23,561 bases of DNA from DATCYZ01 sp036526195 (lineage in GTDB: Bacteria; Pseudomonadota; Gammaproteobacteria; Burkholderiales; SG8-39), in assembly GCA_036526195.1 (NCBI GenBank), contig DATCYZ010000097.1:1-23561 (forward strand), in the 5' to 3' direction. Under the pieces are notes generated by a model. The model made no database searches, had not been told where the DNA came from, and saw only the letters and a list, made by a program, of their open reading frames with translations. Below, piece after piece: positions 1 to 7,285 of this stretch; position 1 is the stretch's first letter, and each line of letters starts with the position of its first letter. The translations under genes and the position numbers were made by a program.

Positions 1-1773
1 GCGCTGCGTGGCGAGGATCAGGTGGATGCCCGAGGCGCGCGCCTTCTGCGCGAGGCGCGCGATCAGCTCCTCGACCTTCTTGCCGACCACCATCATCAGG
101 TCGGCGAGTTCGTCGATGACGACGACGATGGTCGGCAGCGCCGTGAGCGGCTCGCCCTTCGTTTCCGTGCCGGGCTCGCCCGCCGGCAGGGTGAGCGGGT
201 TCTCGAGCACCCGGCCCTGCTTTTCGGCCTCGGCGACCTTGTGGTTGAAGCCCGAGAGATTGCGCACGCCGAGCCAGGACATCAGCTTGTAGCGCCGCTC
301 CATTTCGGCCACGCACCACATCAGCGCGTTCGCCGCCTGCTTCATGTCGGTCACCACTGGAGCGAGCAGGTGGGGGATGTCCTGGTAGACCGAGAGTTCC
401 AGCATCTTCGGGTCGACCAGGATCAGGCGCACGTTGCGCGGCTCGGCCTTGTAAAGCAGCGACAGGATCATGGCGTTGATCGCCACCGACTTGCCCGACC
501 CGGTGGTGCCGGCCACCAGCAGGTGCGGCATCTTCGCGAGGTCCGCGACCACCGGGTTGCCGCCGATGTCCTTGCCCAGCGCGAGCGCCACCGGCGAATG
601 CATGCCGTGGTAGGCCTGCGAACCGAGGATCTCGGTCAGGCGCACCGTCTGGCGGTGCGGGTTGGGGATCTCCAGCCCCATGCAGGACTTGCCCGGAATC
701 GTCTCCACCACGCGGATCGAGACCACCGACAGGGCGCGCGCAAGGTCCTTCACCAGGTTGACGATCTGGCTGCCCTTGACGCCAACATCAGGTTCGATCT
801 CGTAACGCGTGATCACCGGCCCCGGGTAGGCGGCGAGCACCTTCACCACCACGCCGAAGTCCGAGAGCTTCTTCTCGATCAGGCGCGAGGTGAATTCCAG
901 CGTCTCGGCGGTAACCTGCTCGCCTTCCAGCTTTGCCTCGTCGAGCAGCTTGAGCGGCGGCAGCGGTGTGTCCGGCAGGTCCTCGAAGAGCGGCACCTGG
1001 CGCTCCTTCTGCACCCGCTCGGACTTCTTCACCTCAAGCAGCGCCGGCTCGATGCGCAAGGGGGGATGGTCGTCCTCGCGCTTGCGCTCGGCCTCGACGA
1101 CGACGTCGCGTTCCTCGCGCGCCACCTCGCCGCGCATGCGGTCCTGGCGCCGCTCCCAGGCACCGAGCACGCGCGCGTGCGCGGTCTCGAGCGCGAAGCC
1201 CGTGAACTCGGCGAGCCGGAGCCAGGAGATGCCGCTGAACAAACTCCAGCCGATCGCCGCGATGGCAAGCGCGACCAGCGTCGCGCCGGTGAAGCCCGCA
1301 ACCGCGCCGGCGGCGTCAGCGAGCGTGCTGCCGATGATCCCGCCGGCCTGTTGCGGCAGCGAGAGCCCGAAGCTGTGCAGGCGCAGCGCCTCCACCGACG
1401 AACTCGCCACCAGCAGCAGGATGAAGCCGACGAGCGCGATCGCCAGCGGTCGGCGGTCCACCAGCGGCGTGCCGTCCAGCCGCCGGTAGCCCCAGATCAC
1501 GAACGCGAGGCACAGCGCCACCCACCAGAAGGCGGACCAGCCGAAGAGGGAGAGCAGGACGTCGGACAGGGCCGCCCCGACGCGCCCGCCGGCGTTTCGC
1601 ACGGTGTCGTCGGCGACGCTGTGGGTCCAGGCCGGGTCCTCGCGGCTGAACGTGGCAAGGATCAGGAACAGGTAGCCCGCGAGCACCACCAGCAGGAGCC
1701 ATTTCGCCTCGCGCAGCAGGCCTGCAAGTTTCGCAGGCAGGGGTGCAGCAGAGGATTTGTTGGCGATGGCCAT
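1..1773 (-). CDS. ftsK: DNA translocase FtsK, 5' part (3' end outside window)
   Basis: Septum-anchored DNA pump that moves chromosome ends toward the daughter cells and activates XerCD at dif. The window holds the first 591 codons; the rest of the motor and the gamma DNA-recognition domain lie beyond the left edge. Visible: four hydrophobic N-terminal segments (about residues 25-42, 80-96, 110-125 and 144-180), a charged linker (about 190-290), then the FtsK/SpoIIIE motor with Walker A GTTGSGKS (Lys428) and a Walker B stretch VVVIDELAD near residue 550. The linker is short, as in Burkholderia-type FtsK, not the very long E. coli form. The ATG at 1773 was chosen because the first membrane helix follows directly; the SD is weak. 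A TACAAT hexamer at 1796-1801 (minus) could be its -10. The family call is certain; the total length cannot be known here. Confidence 0.97.
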   Translation of the reverse strand, partial: MAIANKSSAAPLPAKLAGLLREAKWLLLVVLAGYLFLILATFSREDPAWTHSVADDTVRNAGGRVGAALSDVLLSLFGWSAFWWVALCLAFVIWGYRRLDGTPLVDRRPLAIALVGFILLLVASSSVEALRLHSFGLSLPQQAGGIIGSTLADAAGAVAGFTGATLVALAIAAIGWSLFSGISWLRLAEFTGFALETAHARVLGAWERRQDRMRGEVAREERDVVVEAERKREDDHPPLRIEPALLEVKKSERVQKERQVPLFEDLPDTPLPPLKLLDEAKLEGEQVTAETLEFTSRLIEKKLSDFGVVVKVLAAYPGPVITRYEIEPDVGVKGSQIVNLVKDLARALSVVSIRVVETIPGKSCMGLEIPNPHRQTVRLTEILGSQAYHGMHSPVALALGKDIGGNPVVADLAKMPHLLVAGTTGSGKSVAINAMILSLLYKAEPRNVRLILVDPKMLELSVYQDIPHLLAPVVTDMKQAANALMWCVAEMERRYKLMSWLGVRNLSGFNHKVAEAEKQGRVLENPLTLPAGEPGTETKGEPLTALPTIVVVIDELADLMMVVGKKVEELIARLAQKARASGIHLILATQR

Positions 1774-1904
1774 GCGATGCGCCCGGAAGGGGGCAATTGT
1801 ATCCCAAGCGCCCCACTCCCCGGCCCGCCGGACGCGGCCGAAAGCGCTGTCCGCGCAGGACCTTAGGCTTGATTCGTCAGAGGATTTCTAGACGGGCGCC
1901 GCCG

Positions 1905-2582
1905 TCATTCCGGCAGCACGATGGTGTCGCGCACGATGATGGTCTGGCCGCGCACCTCGATGAAGCCGCCGGTCTGCAGGTCCTTCATGACGCGGCTCAC
2001 CATCTCGCGCGAGGCGCCGATCATCTTCGCGATGTCCTGCTTGGGCAGCCGCTTGGTCACCGTCATGGTGCCGTCGACGTCCTCGGCCATGTCGAGCAGC
2101 AGGCGCGCGACGCGCCCGTAGACGTCGAGCAGCGCGAGGCTGCCGATCTTGCGGTCCGCCTCGCGCAGGCGACGCACCAGGCCGCGCATCACCGCCATCG
2201 ACATCTCGAAGTTCTCCTGCAGGCAGCGCATGAAGTCGCGCTTGGACACGCACAGCAGTTCGCTCGGATCGATGGCGATCACGCTGGCCGAGCGCGGACT
2301 CTCGTCGAGCAGGCCCATCTCGCCGAAGAACTCCCCCGGCCCGAGGATGCTGAGGATGACTTCCTTGCCGTCGGAATCGCTCATCATTACCTTGAGCCGC
2401 CCGGCAAGCACGATGTAGAGCGAATCGGTGGAGTCGCCCGCCGCCAGCACGATGCCGTTGCGCGCCGCGCTGCGGCGCGTGACCATGGTGGTGAGCATGC
2501 GCAACTGGTCGTCCGAGACGCTGGCAAACAGCGGTACGGCGCGCAATACCGCCGTCGATACGGGCGTTGCCGAGGCCGTCAT
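1905..2582 (-). CDS. Crp/Fnr-family transcriptional regulator
   Basis: Cytoplasmic DNA-binding regulator of 225 residues. Residues 18-120 form a cyclic-nucleotide-binding-type beta roll, with a GEFFGEMGLLDESPRSASV segment (about 83-101) corresponding to the phosphate-binding cassette of CRP, including the R-S-A that contacts cAMP. A long dimer helix follows (about 123-150), then a winged HTH at about 182-203 (IAKMIGASREMVSRVMKDL) that resembles the CRP recognition helix SRETV. There is no cysteine cluster for an FNR iron-sulfur centre. I chose the ATG at 2582 over the in-frame ATG at 2621 because AAGGGAGG sits just upstream of it. The gene is divergent from trxB and lies upstream of ftsK in the same direction, 131 bases away. 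It is probably a cAMP-responsive or ligand-free CRP-like protein; its regulon is unknown. Confidence 0.93.
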   Translation of the reverse strand: MTASATPVSTAVLRAVPLFASVSDDQLRMLTTMVTRRSAARNGIVLAAGDSTDSLYIVLAGRLKVMMSDSDGKEVILSILGPGEFFGEMGLLDESPRSASVIAIDPSELLCVSKRDFMRCLQENFEMSMAVMRGLVRRLREADRKIGSLALLDVYGRVARLLLDMAEDVDGTMTVTKRLPKQDIAKMIGASREMVSRVMKDLQTGGFIEVRGQTIIVRDTIVLPE

Positions 2583-2619
2583 GAGCGCCTCCCTTCCGCG
2601 AGCGTGGATGTCATGTCCC

Positions 2620-2625
2620 ATCTTA
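2620..2625 (-). promoter_or_regulatory. Candidate -10 element for the Crp/Fnr gene
   Basis: Read on the minus strand the hexamer is TAAGAT, about 37 bases before the ATG at 2582, leaving room for a short 5' UTR with the AAGGGAGG ribosome site. The -35 position (2643-2648) reads TGAGGG, a poor match. This is inferred from pattern only. Confidence 0.35.
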
Positions 2626-2661
2626 CCAAAGCCGGTACGCAGCCCTCATGGCGGGGCCGCA

Positions 2662-2667
2662 TATAAT
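2662..2667 (+). promoter_or_regulatory. Candidate -10 element for trxB (TATAAT)
   Basis: Perfect TATAAT on the plus strand in the 150-base divergent gap, 65 bases before the trxB ATG. No recognisable -35 is found at 17 bases spacing, so an activator or an extended 5' contact would be needed. Confidence 0.45.
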
Positions 2668-2732
2668 CGCGGGGCCTGCGGACCGTGGCGTCTCCGGCCC
2701 CGCCCCACACCACTCTTGAAGCGATCCATGCC

Positions 2733-3686
2733 ATGACCACGCGCCATTCGCGCCTGCTGATCCTCGGTTCCGGCCCTGCCGGCTACACCGCCGCGGTCTA
2801 TGCCGCGCGCGCCAACCTGAAGCCCGTCCTGCTCACCGGCATCGCGCAAGGCGGGCAGCTCATGACCACCACCGACGTCGACAACTGGCCGGCGGACGCC
2901 GACGGCGTGCAGGGGCCCGACCTGATGGAGCGCTTCAAGCGGCATGCGGAGCGCTTCGAGACCGAGGTCGTCTTCGATCACGTGCAGAGCGTGGCGCTTG
3001 GCAAGCGCCCGTTCGTGCTGAAGGGGGATGTCGACACCTGGACCTGCGACGCGCTGATCATCGCCACCGGGGCCTCGGCGCGCTACCTCGGCCTGCCTTC
3101 GGAGCAGAAGTTCATGGGCCGCGGCGTCTCGGCCTGCGCCACCTGCGACGGCTTCTTCTACAAGGGCAAGGACGCGGTGGTGATCGGCGGCGGTAACACC
3201 GCCGTGGAGGAAACCCTGTACCTGGCGAACATCTGCTCGAAGGTCACGCTGGTGCACCGGCGCGACAAGTTCCGCGCCGAGAAGATCATGATCGACAAGC
3301 TGATGAAGCGGGTGGCCGAGGGCAAGGTGGTGCTCGAACTCGACGCCGTGCTCGACGAGGTGCTGGGCGATGCCACCGGAGTGACCGGCGTGCGCATCCG
3401 CAGCACCAAGGGCGACGCGACGAAGGACCTCGTGACGAGCGGACTGTTCATCGCCATCGGCCACACGCCGAACACCGGGCTGTTCGCCGGGCAGCTCGAG
3501 ATGTCGAACGGCTACATCGCCACGCACAGCGGGCGCGACGGCAACGCGACGGCGACCAGCGTCGCGGGCGTGTTCGCCGCCGGCGACGTGCAGGACCACG
3601 TCTACCGGCAGGCGGTCACCAGCGCGGCCACCGGCTGCATGGCGGCGCTCGACGCCGAGAAATACCTCGACGCGCTGGGCGACTGA
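2733..3686 (+). CDS. trxB: Thioredoxin-disulfide reductase
   Basis: FAD flavoenzyme that passes electrons from NADPH to thioredoxin in the cytoplasm. The product is 317 residues, the normal low-molecular-weight TrxB length. The FAD-binding GSGPAG is at residues 12-17, the redox-active CATC at Cys135-Cys138, and the NADPH-site GGGNTA at 152-157; the HRRDKFRAEK stretch supplies the NADP-phosphate arginines. The C-terminal FAD motif with AAGDV is present. I used the ATG at 2733, directly before the TTRHSRLLILGSG strand; an in-frame upstream ATG at 2685 would add 16 unconserved residues. It is followed 37 bases later by the Smr gene, probably co-transcribed. This is a housekeeping gene with nothing abnormal in its active site. 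Confidence 0.97.
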   Translation: MTTRHSRLLILGSGPAGYTAAVYAARANLKPVLLTGIAQGGQLMTTTDVDNWPADADGVQGPDLMERFKRHAERFETEVVFDHVQSVALGKRPFVLKGDVDTWTCDALIIATGASARYLGLPSEQKFMGRGVSACATCDGFFYKGKDAVVIGGGNTAVEETLYLANICSKVTLVHRRDKFRAEKIMIDKLMKRVAEGKVVLELDAVLDEVLGDATGVTGVRIRSTKGDATKDLVTSGLFIAIGHTPNTGLFAGQLEMSNGYIATHSGRDGNATATSVAGVFAAGDVQDHVYRQAVTSAATGCMAALDAEKYLDALGD

Positions 3687-3723
3687 GGCCCGCGCCCACT
3701 GCCTGGCCGGGCGGAGACGGCAC

Positions 3724-4254
3724 ATGGACGACGACGAAAAGGCGCTGCGCGAGGCCCTGCGGGATGCCAAGCCGCTTTCGCGCGCCCGGCGCATCGCCCC
3801 GCGGCGCACGCCGCCCGCGCCGCGCCCGCTGCAACGCCTGCGCGACGAGCGCGAAGTGATGCGCGAAGCCCTGAGCGCATCGATCAGCATCGAAGACGCG
3901 CTCGACTCGGGCGAGGAACCGAACTACCTGCGCGAAGGGCTGTCGCGGCAGATCCTGCGCCAGTTGCGGCGCGGGCACTGGGTGGTGCAGGCCGAGATCG
4001 ACCTGCACGGCCTGAACCGCGTCGAGGCGCTCGATGCGGTCGGGGAATTCCTCGCCGGCTGCGCGGCGCGCGGCCGGCGCTGCGTGCGCATCGTCCACGG
4101 CAAGGGACTCGGCTCGAGGAATCGGGAGCCGGTGCTCAAGCATCTGCTGGTGAAGCACCTGCCGCGCCGCGACGCGGTGCTGGCCTTCTGCCAGGCGCCC
4201 GCCGCGCAGGGCGGCGGCGGCGCGCTACTGGTGCTGCTCAAGGCGCGGCGCTAG
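3724..4254 (+). CDS. Smr-domain protein
   Basis: Small MutS-related (Smr) domain protein of 176 residues. The first 85 residues are charged and arginine-rich, as in the SmrA/YdaL-type stand-alone proteins. The Smr fold occupies about 88-176: DLHG at 93-96, HGKG at 125-128 and the glycine-rich GGGGALLVLL near the end. These are the conserved nuclease or nucleic-acid-binding motifs of the family. Stand-alone Smr proteins have DNA nicking or RNA endonuclease activity in several bacteria; the substrate here is unknown. A GGAG ribosome site precedes the ATG. It follows trxB in the same direction, an arrangement common in betaproteobacteria. The stop codon lies inside a 16-base palindrome that may help end transcription. 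Confidence 0.93.
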   Translation: MDDDEKALREALRDAKPLSRARRIAPRRTPPAPRPLQRLRDEREVMREALSASISIEDALDSGEEPNYLREGLSRQILRQLRRGHWVVQAEIDLHGLNRVEALDAVGEFLAGCAARGRRCVRIVHGKGLGSRNREPVLKHLLVKHLPRRDAVLAFCQAPAAQGGGGALLVLLKARR

Positions 4255-4282
4255 CGCCGCCCACCGCGGCCAAACGCCGCGG
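4245..4282. terminator. Tandem hairpins between convergent Smr and glnB genes
   Basis: Two adjacent dyads: GCGGCG/CGCCGC with a CTAG loop (4245-4260, overlapping the Smr stop) and CCGCGGC/GCCGCGG with a CAAAC loop (4264-4282). Both are perfect but neither has a U-tract, so they may act as pause or RNA-end stabilisers in both directions, not as classical intrinsic terminators. Confidence 0.45.
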
Positions 4283-4299
4283 AATGCCTGACTGAAGCC

Positions 4300-4638
4300 T
4301 CAGACTGCGGACTCGTTGGTCTCGCCGGTGCGGATGCGCACCACGTGTTCCACCGACGTGACGAAGATCTTGCCGTCGCCGATCTTGCCGGTGCGCGCGG
4401 CGCGCACGATGGCCTCGATGGCGACCTCGACCTGGTCGTCCGGCACCACCAGTTCGATCTTCACCTTCGGCAGGAAATCCACCACGTATTCCGCGCCGCG
4501 ATAGAGCTCGGTGTGCCCCTTCTGCCGCCCGAAGCCCTTGACCTCGGTCACCGTGAGACCGGTGACGCCGACTTCCGACAGCGCCTCGCGCACTTCATCG
4601 AGCTTGAACGGTTTGACGATTGCTTCGATCTTTTTCAT
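4300..4638 (-). CDS. glnB: Nitrogen regulatory protein P-II
   Basis: 112-residue P-II signalling protein, a cytoplasmic trimer that senses ATP/ADP and 2-oxoglutarate and controls glutamine synthetase adenylylation, NtrB or AmtB. Residues 1-15 (MKKIEAIVKPFKLDE) and the T-loop (about 37-55) match the family, with the uridylylated tyrosine at Tyr51 in YRGAEYVVDF. The C-loop region GKIGDGKIFV (about 87-96) is intact. The ATG at 4638 is preceded by GGGAGG; an in-frame ATG 45 bases further up would add non-family residues. Sequence alone does not separate GlnB from GlnK; the absence of an adjacent amtB favours GlnB. It is divergent from the TPR gene, and their promoters face each other within 95 bases. 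Confidence 0.95.
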   Translation of the reverse strand: MKKIEAIVKPFKLDEVREALSEVGVTGLTVTEVKGFGRQKGHTELYRGAEYVVDFLPKVKIELVVPDDQVEVAIEAIVRAARTGKIGDGKIFVTSVEHVVRIRTGETNESAV

Positions 4639-4683
4639 CCTGCCTCCCGCAGGGCCGGTTGCCCCGCATGCCGATTGCCCCAC

Positions 4684-4712
4684 ATTCTAAGTCAGGCCGG
4701 GAACGCCGTCAG
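4684..4712 (-). promoter_or_regulatory. Candidate sigma-70 promoter for glnB
   Basis: On the minus strand, CTGACG (4707-4712) and TAGAAT (4684-4689) are separated by exactly 17 bases, 45 bases before the glnB ATG. This is a reasonable housekeeping promoter. No sigma-54 GG/GC pair was seen in the gap. Confidence 0.5.
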
Positions 4713-4721
4713 CGCGGACCC

Positions 4722-4727
4722 TATAAT
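4722..4727 (+). promoter_or_regulatory. TATAAT -10 element, probable leaderless promoter of the TPR gene
   Basis: Perfect TATAAT ending six bases before the ATG at 4734. A usual start site, six to seven bases after the hexamer, would fall on or beside the A of the ATG. There is no purine-rich ribosome site, which fits leaderless translation. The -35 region is not recognisable. Confidence 0.5.
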
Positions 4728-4733
4728 GACTTC

Positions 4734-5303
4734 ATGGCCGCCTCCGGAACCCTGCGTACGACGCTCCTGTTCGGCTACGGGCGCATGCTCACCCGCCTGA
4801 AGCGGCGGCGGCGTGCGCTCGAGGTTTTCCGGGCGGTCACCCGCGCCGCGCCCCGCCATGCCGACGCCTGGCGCTGCGCCGGGTTCCTGCGCGCCACCGA
4901 GGCGCGCTACGACGAGGCGCTCGCCGATTTCGAGCGCGCCGCGGAAATCGAGCCGGCCGATGCGCCCACGCGTTTCAACGTCGCATTCATGCTCCAGCGG
5001 CTGGGCCGGCACGAGCCGGCGATTGCGCACCTGGCCGCGGCGCTCGCGCTCGATCCGGCCATGGACCGGGGCTGGTTCGCGCTCGGCGTGTCGCGCCTCG
5101 CGCTCGGGCAGCACGCCGGGGCCGCCGAGGCGTTCGGCCGGGCTGCGGCACTCAAGCCCGGAAATCCCTATGCCGGATACCACCTGGCCGGCATCTGGCA
5201 CACGCTCGGCGAGGCCGGCAAGCTGCAAGCAGAGTACCTGCGGGTAAAGGCCCTGGACCCGAAGGTGGCCGAGCGGATCCGCGCCGAGTGCGGCCTCGCA
5301 TGA
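4734..5303 (+). CDS. TPR-repeat protein
   Basis: 189-residue tetratricopeptide-repeat protein of unknown specific partner. At least three TPR units with the W/A-G-Y-A-P pattern are visible between about residues 27 and 150 (for example YDEALADFERAAEIEP and HAGAAEAFGRAAALKPGNP), and there are degenerate helices at both ends. No signal peptide or membrane helix is apparent, so it is probably cytoplasmic. The ATG at 4734 was chosen because the conserved-looking helices start after it, and because a perfect TATAAT lies six bases before it; upstream in-frame codons would overlap the glnB promoter. It ends in a TGA overlapping an out-of-frame ATG (5300-5303) just before the COG3146 gene, suggesting coupled expression. 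Confidence 0.85.
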   Translation: MAASGTLRTTLLFGYGRMLTRLKRRRRALEVFRAVTRAAPRHADAWRCAGFLRATEARYDEALADFERAAEIEPADAPTRFNVAFMLQRLGRHEPAIAHLAAALALDPAMDRGWFALGVSRLALGQHAGAAEAFGRAAALKPGNPYAGYHLAGIWHTLGEAGKLQAEYLRVKALDPKVAERIRAECGLA

Positions 5304-5409
5304 GCGCGGGGTCCGGCGCGCGCCGGGACGCACTCCGCTGAGCGCTGCGTCCCGCGTCGAGATCGTCGATTCGCCCGCGCAGCTGGAAGCGGACGAATGG
5401 AACGCGCTG

Positions 5410-6504
5410 GTGGCCGCCGCGGACCCGGGCGCCGAAGGGGCCAACCCCTGCGTGCGGCACGCGTTCTTCAGCGCGCTGATCGAGAGCGGCTGCGCCAGCG
5501 CGCGCACCGGCTGGCGCCCGCGGTTTCTCGTCCTGCGCCGGGCGGGCGCCCTGGCCGGCATCATGCCCCTGTTCGAGAAGACCCACTCCTACGGCGAGTA
5601 CGTCTTCGACTGGGCCTGGGCCGAGGCCTACGCGCGCCACGGCCTGGCGTACTACCCCAAGCTCCTTGGGGCGGTGCCCTTCACGCCCGTGGGCGGGCCG
5701 CGCGTGTTCGCAGCGAACGACGCAGATCGCGACACGCTGATCGCCGCGGCGCTCGGGTGCGCGCGCGAGACCTCTTCGCTGCACGTGCTGTTCCCGACGG
5801 CGGCCGAAGCCGATCGCCTGCTGGCCGCCGGCATGATGCTGCGGCGAACGGTGCAGTTCCACTGGACGAATGCCGCCTACCCCGACTTCGAGGCCTTCCT
5901 CGCACGCATGTCGCACCGCCGGCGCAAGACCATCCGGCAGGAGCGCCGCCGCGTGCGCGAAGCCGGCGTCACCTGCCGGCGCCTGCGCGGCGCCCAGATC
6001 GGCGAGGCCGAGTGGATGTTCTTCAACCGCTGTTACCAGGGCACCTACGCGGCGCATGGCTCGAGCCCCTACCTGAACCTGGAGTTCTTCCTGCGGCTCG
6101 GCACCGGGCTGCGCGCGCACACGGTGATGGTGCTCGCCGAACGCGAGGGCCGGCCGATCGCCGCCTCGCTGCTGCTCGAAGGCGGCGAGGCGCTCTACGG
6201 CCGCTACTGGGGTGCGATCGAGCACGTGCCGCTGCTGCATTTCGAGTGCTGCTACTACCAGGCGATCGAGCATGCGATCGAGCGCGGCCTGAGGCGCTTC
6301 GAGGGCGGCGCGCAGGGCGAGCACAAGCTGTTTCGCGGCCTGCTGCCGGTCGAGACCCTGTCGGCGCACTGGCTGGCGCACCCGGCTTTCGCGCGCGCGG
6401 TGGACGACTACCTCGGACGCGAGGCGCAGGGCATTGCGCGCTACGTCGACGAACTCGAGCGGCACTCGCCGTTCGTGCGCGAGGCGGCGGGCGACCAGGC
6501 GTAG
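5410..6504 (+). CDS. COG3146/FemAB-like N-acyltransferase family protein
   Basis: Member of the COG3146 (DUF482, peptidogalycan biosynthesis/recognition) family with a double GNAT-like fold; 364 residues from the GTG at 5410. Diagnostic stretches are TGWRPRFLVLRR, HSYGEYVFDWAWAEAY and YYPKLLGAVPFTPVGGPR in the first third, then SHRRRKTIRQERRRV, a GRYWGAIE core, and EGGAQGEHKLFRGLLPVET near the C-terminus. The biochemical reaction is not settled; a tRNA- or CoA-dependent acyl transfer is inferred from the fold. Family-like sequence continues upstream of the GTG for about 20 codons (VEIVDSPAQLEADEWNAL), so this start is almost surely too late. The frame stays open back to 5248 with no ATG, GTG or TTG, and the best alternative is CTG at 5338. 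See the findings for the start-codon anomaly. Confidence 0.88.
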   Translation: MAAADPGAEGANPCVRHAFFSALIESGCASARTGWRPRFLVLRRAGALAGIMPLFEKTHSYGEYVFDWAWAEAYARHGLAYYPKLLGAVPFTPVGGPRVFAANDADRDTLIAAALGCARETSSLHVLFPTAAEADRLLAAGMMLRRTVQFHWTNAAYPDFEAFLARMSHRRRKTIRQERRRVREAGVTCRRLRGAQIGEAEWMFFNRCYQGTYAAHGSSPYLNLEFFLRLGTGLRAHTVMVLAEREGRPIAASLLLEGGEALYGRYWGAIEHVPLLHFECCYYQAIEHAIERGLRRFEGGAQGEHKLFRGLLPVETLSAHWLAHPAFARAVDDYLGREAQGIARYVDELERHSPFVREAAGDQA

Positions 6505-6525
6505 GCGGGGCGGCGGTCCGGCCCT

Positions 6526-6549
6526 TATGGTAACCTATATGTTACTATA
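6526..6549. promoter_or_regulatory. Operator-like AT-rich palindrome in a convergent gap
   Basis: Inverted repeat GTAAC (6530-6534) and GTTAC (6541-6545) around a CTATAT centre, extended by TAT and ATA one base further out on each side. It has no GC stem or U-tract, so it is unlikely to be a terminator. It resembles the operator of a TetR- or GntR-type repressor, but no regulator gene or promoter is adjacent. Confidence 0.35.
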
Positions 6550-6572
6550 TGGCGCGTGCCGGCGCCCCGCGC

Positions 6573-7121
6573 TCAGAACTTCGGCTTGCGCTTCGCGCGC
6601 TTGAAGCGTGCCACCCCGTCGAGCAGTTCGCGCTTCGCCTCCTCCGGCCCGACCCAGCCCTCGAGGCGCACCCACTTGCCGCGCTCGAGGTCCTTGTAAT
6701 GCTCGAAGAAGTGCGCGATGCGCGCGAGCTCGGACGCCGGCAGGTCGCGCGGCGAGGCGACCCCGCGATACTGGTCGGTGAGTTCGTCCACCGGCACGGC
6801 CAGCAACTTGGTGTCTTCGCCCGCCTCGTCGGTCATCTTCAGCATGCCCACCGGCCGGCAGCGCACCACCACGGCCGGAATCAGCGGATAGGGCGACATC
6901 ACCAGCACGTCCACCGGGTCGCCGTCGCCCGACAGCGTATGCGGCACGTAGCCGTAGTTGCAGGGATAGTGCATGGCCGTCGACATAAAGCGGTCGACGA
7001 ACATCGCGCCGGTTGCCTTGTCGACCTCGTACTTGACGGGTTCGGCGCGCATCGGGATTTCGATGATGACGTTGAAGTCGTTCGGCAGGTCGCGGCCGGA
7101 GCCGACGCGGTCGAGATTCAT
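6573..7121 (-). CDS. ppa: Inorganic pyrophosphatase (family I)
   Basis: Soluble cytoplasmic enzyme that hydrolyses pyrophosphate to phosphate and pulls biosynthetic reactions forward. The 182-residue length is typical of bacterial family I hexamers. Active-site residues line up one position later than in E. coli: Glu21, Lys30, Arg44, Tyr56 and the metal-binding D-G-D-P-V-D at Asp66, Asp68 and Asp71; a second acidic DELTDQY cluster and a lysine near the YKDLE segment are also present. The ATG at 7121 is preceded by GGGGAGG; an in-frame start 39 bases upstream would add non-family residues. It is divergent from the SDR gene, with a 164-base gap, and convergent with the COG3146 gene. Confidence 0.96.
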   Translation of the reverse strand: MNLDRVGSGRDLPNDFNVIIEIPMRAEPVKYEVDKATGAMFVDRFMSTAMHYPCNYGYVPHTLSGDGDPVDVLVMSPYPLIPAVVVRCRPVGMLKMTDEAGEDTKLLAVPVDELTDQYRGVASPRDLPASELARIAHFFEHYKDLERGKWVRLEGWVGPEEAKRELLDGVARFKRAKRKPKF

Positions 7122-7285
7122 GGGGCCTCCCCGGAGTGGCGTTTCCCGCGATGATCGCACGGTCCGGTGCGCCCGCCAGCACCCCGCGCGACGCCCCGGA
7201 CGGGCGCGGTTTCACCTGGATCAAGTCGCCGGCCCGTGGCGGCGTTAGACTGGAACGTGCGCGTTTTTTACCTGGGAGAGATCAC

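Noticed and set aside
22..1866. Long open frame on the plus strand across ftsK
   Set aside because: It is antisense to ftsK, has a composition of His, Arg and Asp typical of high-GC antisense frames, and no family motif.
1774..1904. Small gene between ftsK and the Crp/Fnr gene
   Set aside because: No frame with a start, ribosome site or plausible protein; only a possible ftsK -10 element at 1796-1801.
6521..6552. Possible dif site near the ftsK gene
   Set aside because: The TTATGGTAAC stretch resembles a XerD arm, but the arms are in the wrong order relative to the 6-base centre, and the 5'-GTAAC/GTTAC dyad does not match the dif consensus.
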